From Natrialba hulunbeirensis JCM 10989 (lineage in GTDB: Archaea > Halobacteriota > Halobacteria > Halobacteriales > Natrialbaceae), in the NCBI RefSeq assembly GCF_000337575.1, contig NZ_AOIM01000037.1, positions 62,001-126,000 of the forward strand: DNA of 64,000 bases, written 5' to 3'. Under the pieces are notes generated by a model. The model did no database searches. It was not told where the DNA came from and saw only the letters and a program-made list of their open reading frames with translations. This document shows positions 42,871 to 51,271 of this stretch, piece after piece (positions within the stretch are counted from its first letter, which is position 1; every line of letters begins with the position of its first letter). The position numbers and the translations under genes are program-made.

Positions 42871-44100
42871 TCAGAGTTCGAACTTCTCCGCAGCCGTCTC
42901 CATGTCCTTGTCGCCACGGCCCGAGAGGTTCACGAGAATCGTCTCGTGTTCGCCTTCCTCCGCGAGTTGAATCGCACGGGCGATGGCGTGACTGGACTCG
43001 AGTGCCGGGATGATGCCCTCGGTCTCGCTCAGTTCGCGGAAGGCTGCGAGCGCTTCCTCGTCCGTAATGCCGGTGTACTCACAGCGGCCGACGGCGTGGA
43101 ACATGGCGTGTTCGGGGCCGACGCCGGGGTAGTCGAGCCCGGCTGAAACCGAGTGGACCTCGACGTCGTCGTCGATTACGCGCGTTTTCATGCCGTGAAT
43201 GGTGTCGTCCTGTCCCTTCGCCAGCGGCGCGGCGTGGCGACTCGACTCTGCGCCCTCGCCGCCGCCCTCTGCGCCGTAGAACTCGACGGGGTCGTCCTCA
43301 GAACGCTTCGCGTTCTGATGGGCTGCGGAAGACGTCTCCGACGTCTTCCGAACGTCGCGGAAGGCGTGGAAGAGCCCGATGGCGTTCGAGCCGCCGCCGA
43401 CGCAGGCGACTGCGGCGTCCGGGAAGTCGCCGGTTCGTTCCAGGTTCTGGAACTGCTCGCGGGCCTCCTCGCCGATGACGGACTGGAAGTCCCGAACCAT
43501 TCGCGGGAACGGGTCCGGGCCGACGACGCTGCCGACGAGGTAGTGGGTGTCGTCGACGTTTGCGGCGAAGTCCTCGAGTGCAGCGTCGACGGCGTCGGCC
43601 AGTCCCTCACCGCCGCGGGTGACCTCGTTGACCTCGGCACCCATCAGCCGCATCCGGAAGACGTTCATCGCCTGCCGCTGGGCGTCCTTCTTGCCCATGT
43701 AGATTTCCGTCTCGAGGCCGAGCAGCGCGCCGACCATCGCGGTTGCAACGCCGTGCTGGCCCGCGCCAGTCTCGGCGATGAGACGGTCGCGACCGGCGCG
43801 TTTCGCGAGCAGGGCCTGCCCGAGACAGTTGTTGATCTTGTGTGCGCCGCCGTGGAGCAGGTCCTCGCGCTTGAGGTAGATCTCAGCACCGTAGCGTTCG
43901 CTCAGGTTCTTCGCGTGATACAGCGGCGTCGGCCGTCCGGCGAACGACTCGAGATGGTCGCGGAAGTCGGCCTGGAACTCGTCGGTCGATGCGACATCGT
44001 CGTAGGCGGCTGCAAGCTGGTCAAGCGGTTCCTGCAGCGGTTCGGGGACGTAGCGTCCGCCGTAGCCCTCGAACTCGCCCGTAGACTCTCGGTCGGTCAT
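42871..44100 (-). CDS. trpB: tryptophan synthase beta chain with a palindrome-coded insert
   Basis: A 409-residue PLP enzyme that condenses indole with serine to make tryptophan. K88 in GGAHKINN is the cofactor lysine; GAGQHGVAT and the phosphate loop GGGSNAIG (near 235-242) are intact. Residues 250-269 (VRKTSETSSAAHQNAKRSED) are an insert of 20 residues in the loop between FHAFRD and DDPVEFYGAE; typical TrpB sequences lack it. At DNA level it consists of two perfect hairpins. The frame is kept, so the enzyme is probably active. It is an orphan: no trpA, trpC or trpE is nearby. ATG 44100 is chosen; upstream frame is not protein-like. Confidence 0.93.
   Translation of the reverse strand: MTDRESTGEFEGYGGRYVPEPLQEPLDQLAAAYDDVASTDEFQADFRDHLESFAGRPTPLYHAKNLSERYGAEIYLKREDLLHGGAHKINNCLGQALLAKRAGRDRLIAETGAGQHGVATAMVGALLGLETEIYMGKKDAQRQAMNVFRMRLMGAEVNEVTRGGEGLADAVDAALEDFAANVDDTHYLVGSVVGPDPFPRMVRDFQSVIGEEAREQFQNLERTGDFPDAAVACVGGGSNAIGLFHAFRDVRKTSETSSAAHQNAKRSEDDPVEFYGAEGGGEGAESSRHAAPLAKGQDDTIHGMKTRVIDDDVEVHSVSAGLDYPGVGPEHAMFHAVGRCEYTGITDEEALAAFRELSETEGIIPALESSHAIARAIQLAEEGEHETILVNLSGRGDKDMETAAEKFEL
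43294..43353 (-). mobile_element. in-frame palindromic insertion in trpB
   Basis: Sixty bases, exactly 20 codons, inserted in a conserved loop of trpB. It holds two perfect hairpins: arm GGAAGACGTC with a 3-base loop (43327-43349), and arm CAGAACGC with a 3-base loop (43299-43317). GAC occurs just before the insert and as its last codon, which could be a short duplication made on insertion. Confidence 0.6.
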
Positions 44101-44345
44101 ATATCCGGTGAGATGCCCTTCAGTGGCAAGTAAGTTCCGCGCCACAGTGGGCGACGGCAGCACAGCTACCGTCACTATCGCGTGTCGCCTGCTGGCCGGT
44201 GTATTATCCGGGCCGCTGTGGTACGATAGCCGTCTCCGATGACGGTTGCCACTGCCGCCCAGCGCTCGACAGCGCACCGACCCGAACCGAGCCGACAGGT
44301 TGCCACTCACCCCGAGATTGCTGCCTGGTCCGAGGTGAGCCGACC

Positions 44346-45797
44346 ATGTCCCTGAGGATCTCTCGCCTGCTCGCGGGCGCCGGCTCGACGCCACCGGGCC
44401 TGCCGAACTTCGACTCGACGACGGTGTTCGTCCGCGCGGCGGCGAGCGCGCTTCGTGGCGAGGAGTTCCCCGCACTGGGGATGTTCCCCTCGTGGCTGAT
44501 CCCGGTTGCGGCGCGACTCAATTCACTGCCGCGGCGCGCTCGGACCGGCATCTACACCACCGGCGGCGCGAACGAGGGCGTCTCGCCGGACGAACTGGGC
44601 AACGTCGACGTCGAACGGTTCCGACAGTGGGTCGTCGATCAGTACCCAGACCGCGGCTATCCAGCCGTCATCGTCGGCTCGAGTAACGGCGCGGCGGTCC
44701 ACCTCGCCGCGCTGCTCGGCGTCCCCTGGCTCCCACAGACATTCCTCGTTCCCGTCTCGCGCTCGCTTCCACCCGACGCGATCCACGCGGATCTCGAGTG
44801 GGGTGCCGAACACGCCGACCCGTTCCTCGCGGCCAACCCGGACGTCTCCCTCCACCAGATGCACGACCCGAATCAGGACCGCCTGATGGTCCGTAAACTG
44901 GCCTACTTCCGGACGAAATCCCGCCGTCTCGGCGACGCCTACGAGGAGTTCATCGAGACGGTGCTCGCGTCCGACGGGACGATCATCACACTCGAGTGCG
45001 AGTACGACTGGCCGGCGGTCCGGATTGACGACCGCCACACGTACCAGGTCGGCGGCCACGGCGGGCTCGACCCCGAGTCGTACTACGAGGGCGACGACGC
45101 GATTGCGGAGTTCCTCGAGCAGCAGGGGGCGAACCGCGACCGGTGGTACACGCCCGACCCGGACGAGCGTGTTCCGGAGGCGGAGTGGGGTTTCGAGCCA
45201 GCGCTGGGCGAGGATATCGACCGCCTTGCGGACGAGAACGGGTACGACGTCCGGCGACTTCGCTTCGACGAGCCACACGAACTGAGCCCCTTCGTCGCCG
45301 ACCGGTACCGCGAACGCTACGCCGAACTCGGCCGGCCGGTCGATCGGCTGTTCGTCCAGTCGTTCGCGCTGGTCGAGCCGTGGTGGACCCTCCGAACCGG
45401 CTCGGTTCCCTACTGGACGCCGTTCAACACCGCGCCCGACGCCGCCCAGGTAGACTCGTATCTGGACGGTGTCGAGCCGTACGACGAAATTTGGACGACC
45501 CTGTTCGCCCACGGCGTCGAATCCGCCGGCCTGGGATCGATCGATCGCTGGCGATCCGTCCTCAGCCGGGCACGCGACCAGTACGGCTTCGTCGGCGTCG
45601 ACGAGACCGAGTTCCCGTACGACATCGAAACGCACGTCCGGTACCACGAGGACCTGCCGGAGACGATTCGCGCCCGCTACGCCCACCCCGCGCCGATGGC
45701 GTTCGACCGGTTCGATTCGATCGCCGCCGACGCTGCGCCTGCGGCCGAACTCGAGTGGACTCAGCATGAACGATCAGCAGTGAACGATCAGCGGTGA
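44346..45797 (+). CDS. unknown protein with alpha/beta-hydrolase-like GSSNG motif
   Basis: A 483-residue soluble protein starting MSLRISRLLAGAGSTP. Near residue 105 a hydrophobic strand leads into GSSNGAAVHLAALLG, which looks like a nucleophile elbow (G-x-S-x-G with Ser113). Later segments contain many Trp, Tyr and Asp residues (EPWWTLRTGSVPYWTPF) and a GGHGGLDPESYY stretch. I do not recognise the family, and the rest of a catalytic triad cannot be assigned. It has no signal peptide or membrane helix. It diverges from trpB. The 3' end is built from a 14-bp tandem repeat that sets the stop codon. Confidence 0.7.
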   Translation: MSLRISRLLAGAGSTPPGLPNFDSTTVFVRAAASALRGEEFPALGMFPSWLIPVAARLNSLPRRARTGIYTTGGANEGVSPDELGNVDVERFRQWVVDQYPDRGYPAVIVGSSNGAAVHLAALLGVPWLPQTFLVPVSRSLPPDAIHADLEWGAEHADPFLAANPDVSLHQMHDPNQDRLMVRKLAYFRTKSRRLGDAYEEFIETVLASDGTIITLECEYDWPAVRIDDRHTYQVGGHGGLDPESYYEGDDAIAEFLEQQGANRDRWYTPDPDERVPEAEWGFEPALGEDIDRLADENGYDVRRLRFDEPHELSPFVADRYRERYAELGRPVDRLFVQSFALVEPWWTLRTGSVPYWTPFNTAPDAAQVDSYLDGVEPYDEIWTTLFAHGVESAGLGSIDRWRSVLSRARDQYGFVGVDETEFPYDIETHVRYHEDLPETIRARYAHPAPMAFDRFDSIAADAAPAAELEWTQHERSAVNDQR

Positions 45798-45808
45798 ACG
45801 ATCAGCGG
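45767..45808 (+). repeat. 14-bp tandem repeat, three copies, covering a stop codon
   Basis: TGAACGATCAGCAG at 45767, then two exact copies of TGAACGATCAGCGG. The last codons of the 44346 gene and its TGA stop (45795-45797) lie inside. Because 14 is not a multiple of 3 and each unit carries TGA, gain or loss of a unit would change the end of the protein. Confidence 0.9.
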
Positions 45809-45876
45809 GGAATGCGTTCAGAGTCGCCGACGAAGCCGCAGTGGCAGCGATCCCGACACAAAAAACAGCGGACCGG

Positions 45877-46746
45877 CTACTGTTCAACCGCAGTTGGCCT
45901 GTCCCTCGATCCGTCGACCTGCTCATCGGTTTGGGTTTCGGAATCTGACTCGTCGGACGACTTCTCGAGGTACGTCGACGCACCGTGGCCCGAGATGAAC
46001 TCCTTCGTTCGGTCGGCCTGCGGATTCTCGAAGAACGTCCGTGCGTCGTTGGCCTCGACGAGTTCACCGAGGTAGAGGAAGACGACGTCGTCCGCGAGTC
46101 GCCGCGCCTGATCCATACTGTGAGTGACCATGATGATCGTGTACTCCTCCTTGAGAGACTCGAGTGTCTCCTCGACCTGCTCGGCCGAGATAGGGTCGAG
46201 CGCGGAGGTGACCTCGTCACAGAGCAGGATTTCGGGTTCGACGGCGAGCGACCGGGCGAGACAGAGGCGCTGGATCTGGCCGGTCGAGAGCGCCGCGCCG
46301 GGGTCGTCGAGTCGGTCTTCGACCTCGTCCCAGAGGTTGACCTTCCGGAGGCAGGTCTCGACGAGGTCGTCGAGTTCCTCGCGGGAGTAGTCGCCGTGGA
46401 TCTTCGCGCCGTAGGCGACGTTGTTGTAGATCGACATCGGCAGCGGCGTCGGGGTCTGTGGGACGTAGCCGATACGGCGGCGGATCTCCGGCAGCGGGTC
46501 GTCGGTGTCGTAGACGGTCTGGTCGCCGAAGTGGACCTCGCCGGCAATCTCCGCGTTCGGCTGGATCTCGTGCAGGCGGTTCAACGACTTCAGCAGGGTC
46601 GACTTCCCACACCCCGAGGGGCCGATGATGGCCGTCAGAGCGTTCTCAGCGAAGTCGACGCTGACGCCGTCGAGTGCGGTGACTTTTCGGTTGCCGGTGT
46701 ACGTTACTTCGAGGTTTTCGGTGCGGAGTGCTGGCTGGTTACTCAT
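45877..46746 (-). CDS. pstB: phosphate ABC transporter ATP-binding protein PstB
   Basis: A 289-residue ATPase that drives phosphate import. The Walker A motif GPSGCGKST is at 42-50, Walker B is PEILLCDEVT near 171-180, and the switch is MVTHSMDQARR. The ABC signature reads LSTGQ (153-157) where most PstB proteins have LSGGQ, a mild oddity. The C-terminal 40 residues are an acidic extension. The start overlaps the end of pstA by four bases, so translation is coupled. No phoU follows: after the stop at 45877 comes the convergent 44346 gene. Confidence 0.92.
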   Translation of the reverse strand: MSNQPALRTENLEVTYTGNRKVTALDGVSVDFAENALTAIIGPSGCGKSTLLKSLNRLHEIQPNAEIAGEVHFGDQTVYDTDDPLPEIRRRIGYVPQTPTPLPMSIYNNVAYGAKIHGDYSREELDDLVETCLRKVNLWDEVEDRLDDPGAALSTGQIQRLCLARSLAVEPEILLCDEVTSALDPISAEQVEETLESLKEEYTIIMVTHSMDQARRLADDVVFLYLGELVEANDARTFFENPQADRTKEFISGHGASTYLEKSSDESDSETQTDEQVDGSRDRPTAVEQ

Positions 46747-47603
46747 GAGTGTCTCCCTCCTGGTGCGAACCGGGCGTAACGCCCGGCGAGTAGTTTCGAT
46801 GCGACGATCAGTGCGAGTACGGCAACGATGAGGACGAACGACGCCGCGTAGGCGTGCGAACGGACCTCGGCGTTGAACGACGCCGCCTGTTCGAAGATGA
46901 GGATCGGGAGCGTCGTTGCCGGATCGAACGGTCCGCCGGGCATCTGCGTGCTCCGCCCGGCGGTAAAGAGCACCGTTGCGGCATCGCCGATCCCGCGAGC
47001 GAAGCCCATGATGATGCCGGCGATAACGCCCGGCAGCGCCGCTCGGACGGTCACGCGAGCCGTCTCGAAGCGCGTCGCGCCGACCCCGTAGCTCGCCTCC
47101 TTGACCGTATCCGGTGCGGCTTTGAGCGCCTCGTCGGCGTACCGGGTCATGATCGGATACTGGAAGATCGCGATCGCGATGACGCCGAAGATCAGGCTCG
47201 TCTGTGCGCCGACAGCGATGATCACCGTCAGCACGAACACCCCGTAGACGATCGGCGGTGTCCCCCAGAGCACGTTCAGGAACATGTTGATGACCTCCGA
47301 GGTGCGCTCACTCGAGTAGTCGCTCTGGAGGTAGATCGCCGTCGAGAGCGAGAGGACCATCGCGATGACGGTCGCCGGGACGACGATGAAGAGGCTTCCC
47401 AGCACTGCGTGGAGGAAACCGCCGCCGCCATCGAGCATGTAGCGCGAGCCGGGCGGCGTGACCGCGACTGCCGGATCCGTGAGGAAGACGCGGCCGCCGC
47501 GGAAGAGCGTCACGCCGACGACGAGCGCCAGCACGCCGACGATGAGCGCGGCGCTTGCGCGAGCGAGCAGGCCGAAGAGCCGCTGTTCGGTGTAGCGGTC
47601 CAT
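46743..47603 (-). CDS. pstA: phosphate ABC transporter permease PstA
   Basis: A 286-residue permease with six membrane helices. The coupling region EASYGVGATRFETARV and the phrase WGTPPIVYGVFVL match PstA. It forms the channel with PstC in the cytoplasmic membrane. Start ATG 47603 (MDRYTEQRLFG) shares its A with the TGA stop of pstC; the alternative GTG at 47615 would overlap more. Confidence 0.92.
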   Translation of the reverse strand: MDRYTEQRLFGLLARASAALIVGVLALVVGVTLFRGGRVFLTDPAVAVTPPGSRYMLDGGGGFLHAVLGSLFIVVPATVIAMVLSLSTAIYLQSDYSSERTSEVINMFLNVLWGTPPIVYGVFVLTVIIAVGAQTSLIFGVIAIAIFQYPIMTRYADEALKAAPDTVKEASYGVGATRFETARVTVRAALPGVIAGIIMGFARGIGDAATVLFTAGRSTQMPGGPFDPATTLPILIFEQAASFNAEVRSHAYAASFVLIVAVLALIVASKLLAGRYARFAPGGRHS

Positions 47604-48580
47604 CAGTACTGCCACCTCCGTTTGAGCCGGCGGCGAACGAGCATCGCGCCGAAGTTGAACAGCCAGACGATGACGAGCAACATGAGGCCGACCAGGATGA
47701 GCGCGGACTGCGTCAGCGGCAGGCTCATCAGTTCGCCGAAGTCGTTGACGATCAGCGTCGGTAGCGTCTCACCGGCATCGAACGGGCTGTCCGGAATCGC
47801 GGTCTGGCCGCCGATGAGCATCGCCGGCACGATGGTCGCGCCGAAGACGCGCCCGAAGCCGAGCAGGATCGCCGAGAAGATTCCCGGCCCCGCGGCTCGC
47901 AGGAGGACGGAACGGATGGTTTCCCACTTCGTCGCACCCACGCCGAGCGACGACTCGCGAAGTTCGTCGGGCAGCGCCTCGAGTGACTCGACCGACAGCG
48001 AGATCATAAAGGGCGTGACGATGATCGCCATCACTAGACTCACCGTGACGATACCGAGACCGATACTGTGTGCGCCAAGCGCCGGCGCGAGGTAGTCGCC
48101 GACGAACGGGACGACGACGATCAGGCCGACGAGGCCGAAGATAACGCTCGGAATCGCCGCGAGCACGTCGATGAACGACGAGACGATCATCTTCGTCCGC
48201 CCCTCAGCGTACTCGGCGATGTAGATCGCCGCGAGGATCGCGATTGGTGTCCCCATCGCCATCGAGAGCACAGTGACGTAGATCGTGCCGACAATCGCCG
48301 GCAGGAAGCCGAACTCTTCCTGTGCGGGGTCCCAGTTCGACGAGGTCACCATCTCCAACAGGGAGTGCTCGGAGACGATCGGAATCGACTGCTGGACGAG
48401 CGTCAGGACGATGAGCCCGAACAGGGCAATCGCGAACAGGCCGGCACCGAGCAGCCAGTAGCTGCTCAGCCGTTCGATCGTCAGCCGCCACTCCAGTCGG
48501 TCCGAGCGAGCGTCGTCTGTGCTCGGTGGCGTCCCCGGGTTTCCATCCGTGCCCGCGCCGTGATCCGTTGTCGAGGACAT
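47603..48580 (-). CDS. pstC: phosphate ABC transporter permease PstC
   Basis: A 325-residue permease. After an acidic, Gly/Thr-rich N-terminal tail of about 30 residues come six membrane helices, with SSLGVGATKWETIRSVLLRA as the ATPase-contact loop and AAIPSVIFGLVGL as a conserved PstC helix. It follows pstS directly and overlaps pstA by one base, so the operon is pstS-pstC-pstA-pstB. Confidence 0.92.
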   Translation of the reverse strand: MSSTTDHGAGTDGNPGTPPSTDDARSDRLEWRLTIERLSSYWLLGAGLFAIALFGLIVLTLVQQSIPIVSEHSLLEMVTSSNWDPAQEEFGFLPAIVGTIYVTVLSMAMGTPIAILAAIYIAEYAEGRTKMIVSSFIDVLAAIPSVIFGLVGLIVVVPFVGDYLAPALGAHSIGLGIVTVSLVMAIIVTPFMISLSVESLEALPDELRESSLGVGATKWETIRSVLLRAAGPGIFSAILLGFGRVFGATIVPAMLIGGQTAIPDSPFDAGETLPTLIVNDFGELMSLPLTQSALILVGLMLLVIVWLFNFGAMLVRRRLKRRWQY

Positions 48581-49627
48581 CTAGCCCGTCACCTCGATCT
48601 CGAGTCCGTCGTGTCGGTCCGCGAGTCGCTCCCGTTCTTCTGCGAGTCGGTCGTCACTGATCGGGGCGTAGCCGTGGTCACGAACGTATTCCTGGCCGTC
48701 CGTCAGTACCCACTTTGCGAACTCGGCGGCTTCCTCCTCGAACTCCTCGTTGGCTGCGATGAACATCTCGCGGGCCGGCGGGGCGGGGTAGATTCCCTCC
48801 TCGACGGCCGTGAGGAACTCGTCGCGGTTGTCGTAGAAGTCCTCCTCGGGCGAGAGGGTACCGCTCCCGTCGAGATCGAGCGGTACCGGTCGAATGTTCA
48901 TCTCGAGATTGCCCGTGTTGAAGTCGTAGACGTAGTTCAGATTGTTCAGCGAGATGCCGTGCGAGTCGTTGTTGATCGCCTGGGCAACCTGCTGGTCGCC
49001 GTCGAAGTTGCCGTCGGCGTAGTCCTCGAGTTCGTTCTCGGTGTGGGCGTGGTCCTCGCCACCGAGGAAGTTCCCCCACTGTTTGTAGGCCGCAGAGGAG
49101 TCAGACCGGCCGTAGACGTAGATCGGCTCGTCGACGTTCGCGTCGACCAGTTCGTTCCAGTTCGCGACCTCGTCAGTGAAGACGGACTCGAGTTGCTCGC
49201 GCGTCAACCCGTCTTCGCGCAGCTCGTCGTAGACGGGGTTGTTGACGTTGATCGTGCCGACGACGGTGTCGATCAACATGGCCACGGCGAACAGGCCCTG
49301 CTCGAGTTCGGCCTCGTCGGGTTCGCGACCCATCATCGCGATGTCAACCTGCTCGTTCAACACGTCGGAGACGCCGACGCCGGTGCCGCCGCCGGAGACG
49401 TCGATGCCGACGCCGGTCTCGGACCGGTACTCGTCGGCCCAGACCTGCATCATCGGGAGCGGGCCGACGCCTCCAGAGATGCGAATCGACGTACTGCCGG
49501 AATCAGCACCGGTGAGACAGCCTGCGAGAGCGAGTGTCGAACCGGCTCCAACCGTCTTGAGTGCCGCTCGGCGGGAGATGCCGTGTCCGTCGGGCGGAAA
49601 CGGTGTCTGTCTGTCCGTCCGTTCCAT
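48581..49627 (-). CDS. pstS: phosphate-binding protein PstS, Tat lipoprotein
   Basis: A 348-residue substrate-binding protein that captures phosphate outside the cell. The leader has a twin-arginine motif (I-S-R-R-A-A-L) and a lipobox (LALAGC), as is usual for haloarchaeal binding proteins. The binding region starts SIRISGGVGPLPMMQVWADE, with IDVSGGGTGVG and DIAMMGREPDE, matching the PstS fold. It is the first gene of the pst operon. Inverted repeats lie 54-95 bases upstream. Confidence 0.9.
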   Translation of the reverse strand: MERTDRQTPFPPDGHGISRRAALKTVGAGSTLALAGCLTGADSGSTSIRISGGVGPLPMMQVWADEYRSETGVGIDVSGGGTGVGVSDVLNEQVDIAMMGREPDEAELEQGLFAVAMLIDTVVGTINVNNPVYDELREDGLTREQLESVFTDEVANWNELVDANVDEPIYVYGRSDSSAAYKQWGNFLGGEDHAHTENELEDYADGNFDGDQQVAQAINNDSHGISLNNLNYVYDFNTGNLEMNIRPVPLDLDGSGTLSPEEDFYDNRDEFLTAVEEGIYPAPPAREMFIAANEEFEEEAAEFAKWVLTDGQEYVRDHGYAPISDDRLAEERERLADRHDGLEIEVTG

Positions 49628-49680
49628 AGTACAACCCCGTAGTCAGCACGCGCTTGAATGGCTGTGTAACCCAGCAACAC

Positions 49681-49721
49681 TTCGGTGAACAACCGAACCC
49701 CTGCAATGCTTTCCGCAGCAT
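49681..49721 (-). promoter_or_regulatory. two inverted repeats upstream of pstS
   Basis: TTCGGT, GAACA, ACCGAA is a perfect 6-bp inverted repeat at 49681-49697. ATGCT, TTCCGC, AGCAT is a 5-bp inverted repeat at 49706-49721. They lie 54-94 bases before the pstS start, where a phosphate-responsive regulator could bind. No clear TATA box was found between them and the gene. Confidence 0.4.
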
Positions 49722-49922
49722 GTGGATGGTATCACCCCACATTCGAGACGAGCATCCTGAAACCGAACGGTACAGGCCAGCTATGTGCCAGTTACAGCGG
49801 TTCGTGTGTCGAAAGGTGAGTACGGACCAGGTTAGCCCCAAGTGGCCACACCGTCGACTTCTGGACCGTCTCGGCAGTGGTTACAAGATGCGGAGAGTAT
49901 TGCCACCAGTGCCGACAGCGGA

Positions 49923-50966
49923 TCAGGGACCGACAGCTGGCGTCGGTAACGCGACGCTCACCAGCAGGAGTGAGAGCGAACTCACCACGAGCAGCGCCAG
50001 CAGGACGACGATGGCGGGAGTAAGGCCGGTTCGACGGAGTTGGCGGATCCGAATCTCGGTTCCCAATCCGACGAACGCGAGCAGGAACAGCCAGTTGTAG
50101 GCGTTCTCGATCGACGCCTGCTGGCCCGCCGAGAAGACGCCAAGCGTCGAGAGCGCAGCCAGGGCGAGAAAGCCGAGAACGAACTTTGGAAATTCGGCCC
50201 AGAGTGTGCCCAGTGTCGACCGGAGTGAACCGAAGAGGGTCTCGCGTCCGTCCTCTCCCGTCGCCGACGTCTGTTCGCGAGCGTAATAACTGGCGTACGC
50301 GAGCACGACGACGCCGATCAACGCGTTGCGTGCGAGCTTGGTAATCGTCGCCCACTGGCCGGCCACCTCGGAGTGTGCGAATCCGACCGCGACGACGGGA
50401 CCCGTCGAGAACATGCTGAGACCGGCCCAGATGCCGAACACCTGCCCCGACAGCCCGAGCAGATCGCCAACCAGCGGGTAGACGACGATCGTGAGCGCGT
50501 CGAACAGGAGCACTGTTGCGGCCGCGTAGGCGACGTACTCCTCTCTGGCGCGGATCGCTCCGGCGACGGCGACGACGGCCGAGACACCACAGATGCCGCT
50601 GCCCGCCGCGAGCAGTGAACCGAGTCGGTCCGTAAGCCCGAAGACGTACCGGGAGAGCGCTTCGACGAGCACCACCGTCGTCACGACGACCAGACCGATT
50701 GCGAGCAACACGAAGCCGCCCGCCTCACGAATCGCACCGACCGAAATCGACGCACCCATGAGTACGATTCCGGCGCCGAGCCAGAGCTTGTGCGTTGCAA
50801 TACCGGGCTCGAGGCGCGACGGAACACCCACCGTGTTCGCGAGCAGAAATCCGAGCGCGATCGCGAGCAGCAGATGATTGCCACCGATCGTTCCGGAAAA
50901 GAGCCGAGCGACGAGCGCACCGAGACAGAGCGCCGCGATCCCGAGCAGTCGTGAAGAACCAGCCAT
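49923..50966 (-). CDS. YeiH/UPF0324-family membrane transporter
   Basis: A 347-residue protein with about ten membrane helices. Family phrases are GIVLMGASISVGAI, AAGSGICGVSAVVAVAGAI and VGLGTEIRIRQLR. YeiH proteins are thought to export sulfate or a related anion, but this is not proven in archaea. Start ATG 50966 (MAGSSRLLG) is chosen; the longer frame from 51152 overlaps another small gene and is not protein-like. A 50-residue gene ends eight bases before it. Confidence 0.87.
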   Translation of the reverse strand: MAGSSRLLGIAALCLGALVARLFSGTIGGNHLLLAIALGFLLANTVGVPSRLEPGIATHKLWLGAGIVLMGASISVGAIREAGGFVLLAIGLVVVTTVVLVEALSRYVFGLTDRLGSLLAAGSGICGVSAVVAVAGAIRAREEYVAYAAATVLLFDALTIVVYPLVGDLLGLSGQVFGIWAGLSMFSTGPVVAVGFAHSEVAGQWATITKLARNALIGVVVLAYASYYAREQTSATGEDGRETLFGSLRSTLGTLWAEFPKFVLGFLALAALSTLGVFSAGQQASIENAYNWLFLLAFVGLGTEIRIRQLRRTGLTPAIVVLLALLVVSSLSLLLVSVALPTPAVGP

Positions 50967-50974
50967 TTCGTCCG

Positions 50975-51127
50975 CTACCAGCTCCAGGCCCAGGGAATGT
51001 GCACGTCGAGCAGCGACACGAGCGCGACAACCGTCACGCCGACCACGACGCTCTGCCAGTCCCGCTCGAGTGCACTCCAGCGCGAGCGCACCTCGGCGAG
51101 CGATGCCAGCCGAGACTCTTCGTTCAT
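50975..51127 (-). CDS. small single-helix membrane protein upstream of YeiH
   Basis: A 50-residue protein read from ATG 51127 (MNEESRLASLAEVRSRWSAL). About 27 charged residues lead into one membrane helix (SVVVGVTVVALVSLLDV) and a tryptophan-rich end (HIPWAWSW). It ends eight bases before the YeiH start, so it is likely co-transcribed and might be a small partner subunit. Short length keeps confidence moderate. Confidence 0.5.
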   Translation of the reverse strand: MNEESRLASLAEVRSRWSALERDWQSVVVGVTVVALVSLLDVHIPWAWSW

Positions 51128-51271
51128 ACTTCGGTTCGGTTCGCTGGCACACTTAACGCTTGCCGATTCCGTCATTGATAGCGGAGATAGTTGCCACAGT
51201 CTGTGACGACGAGGCGGCGAGATGAGACGCTGCATGGACACTTCGAGGTTCATCCCTCTCTCCAGTCGAAC

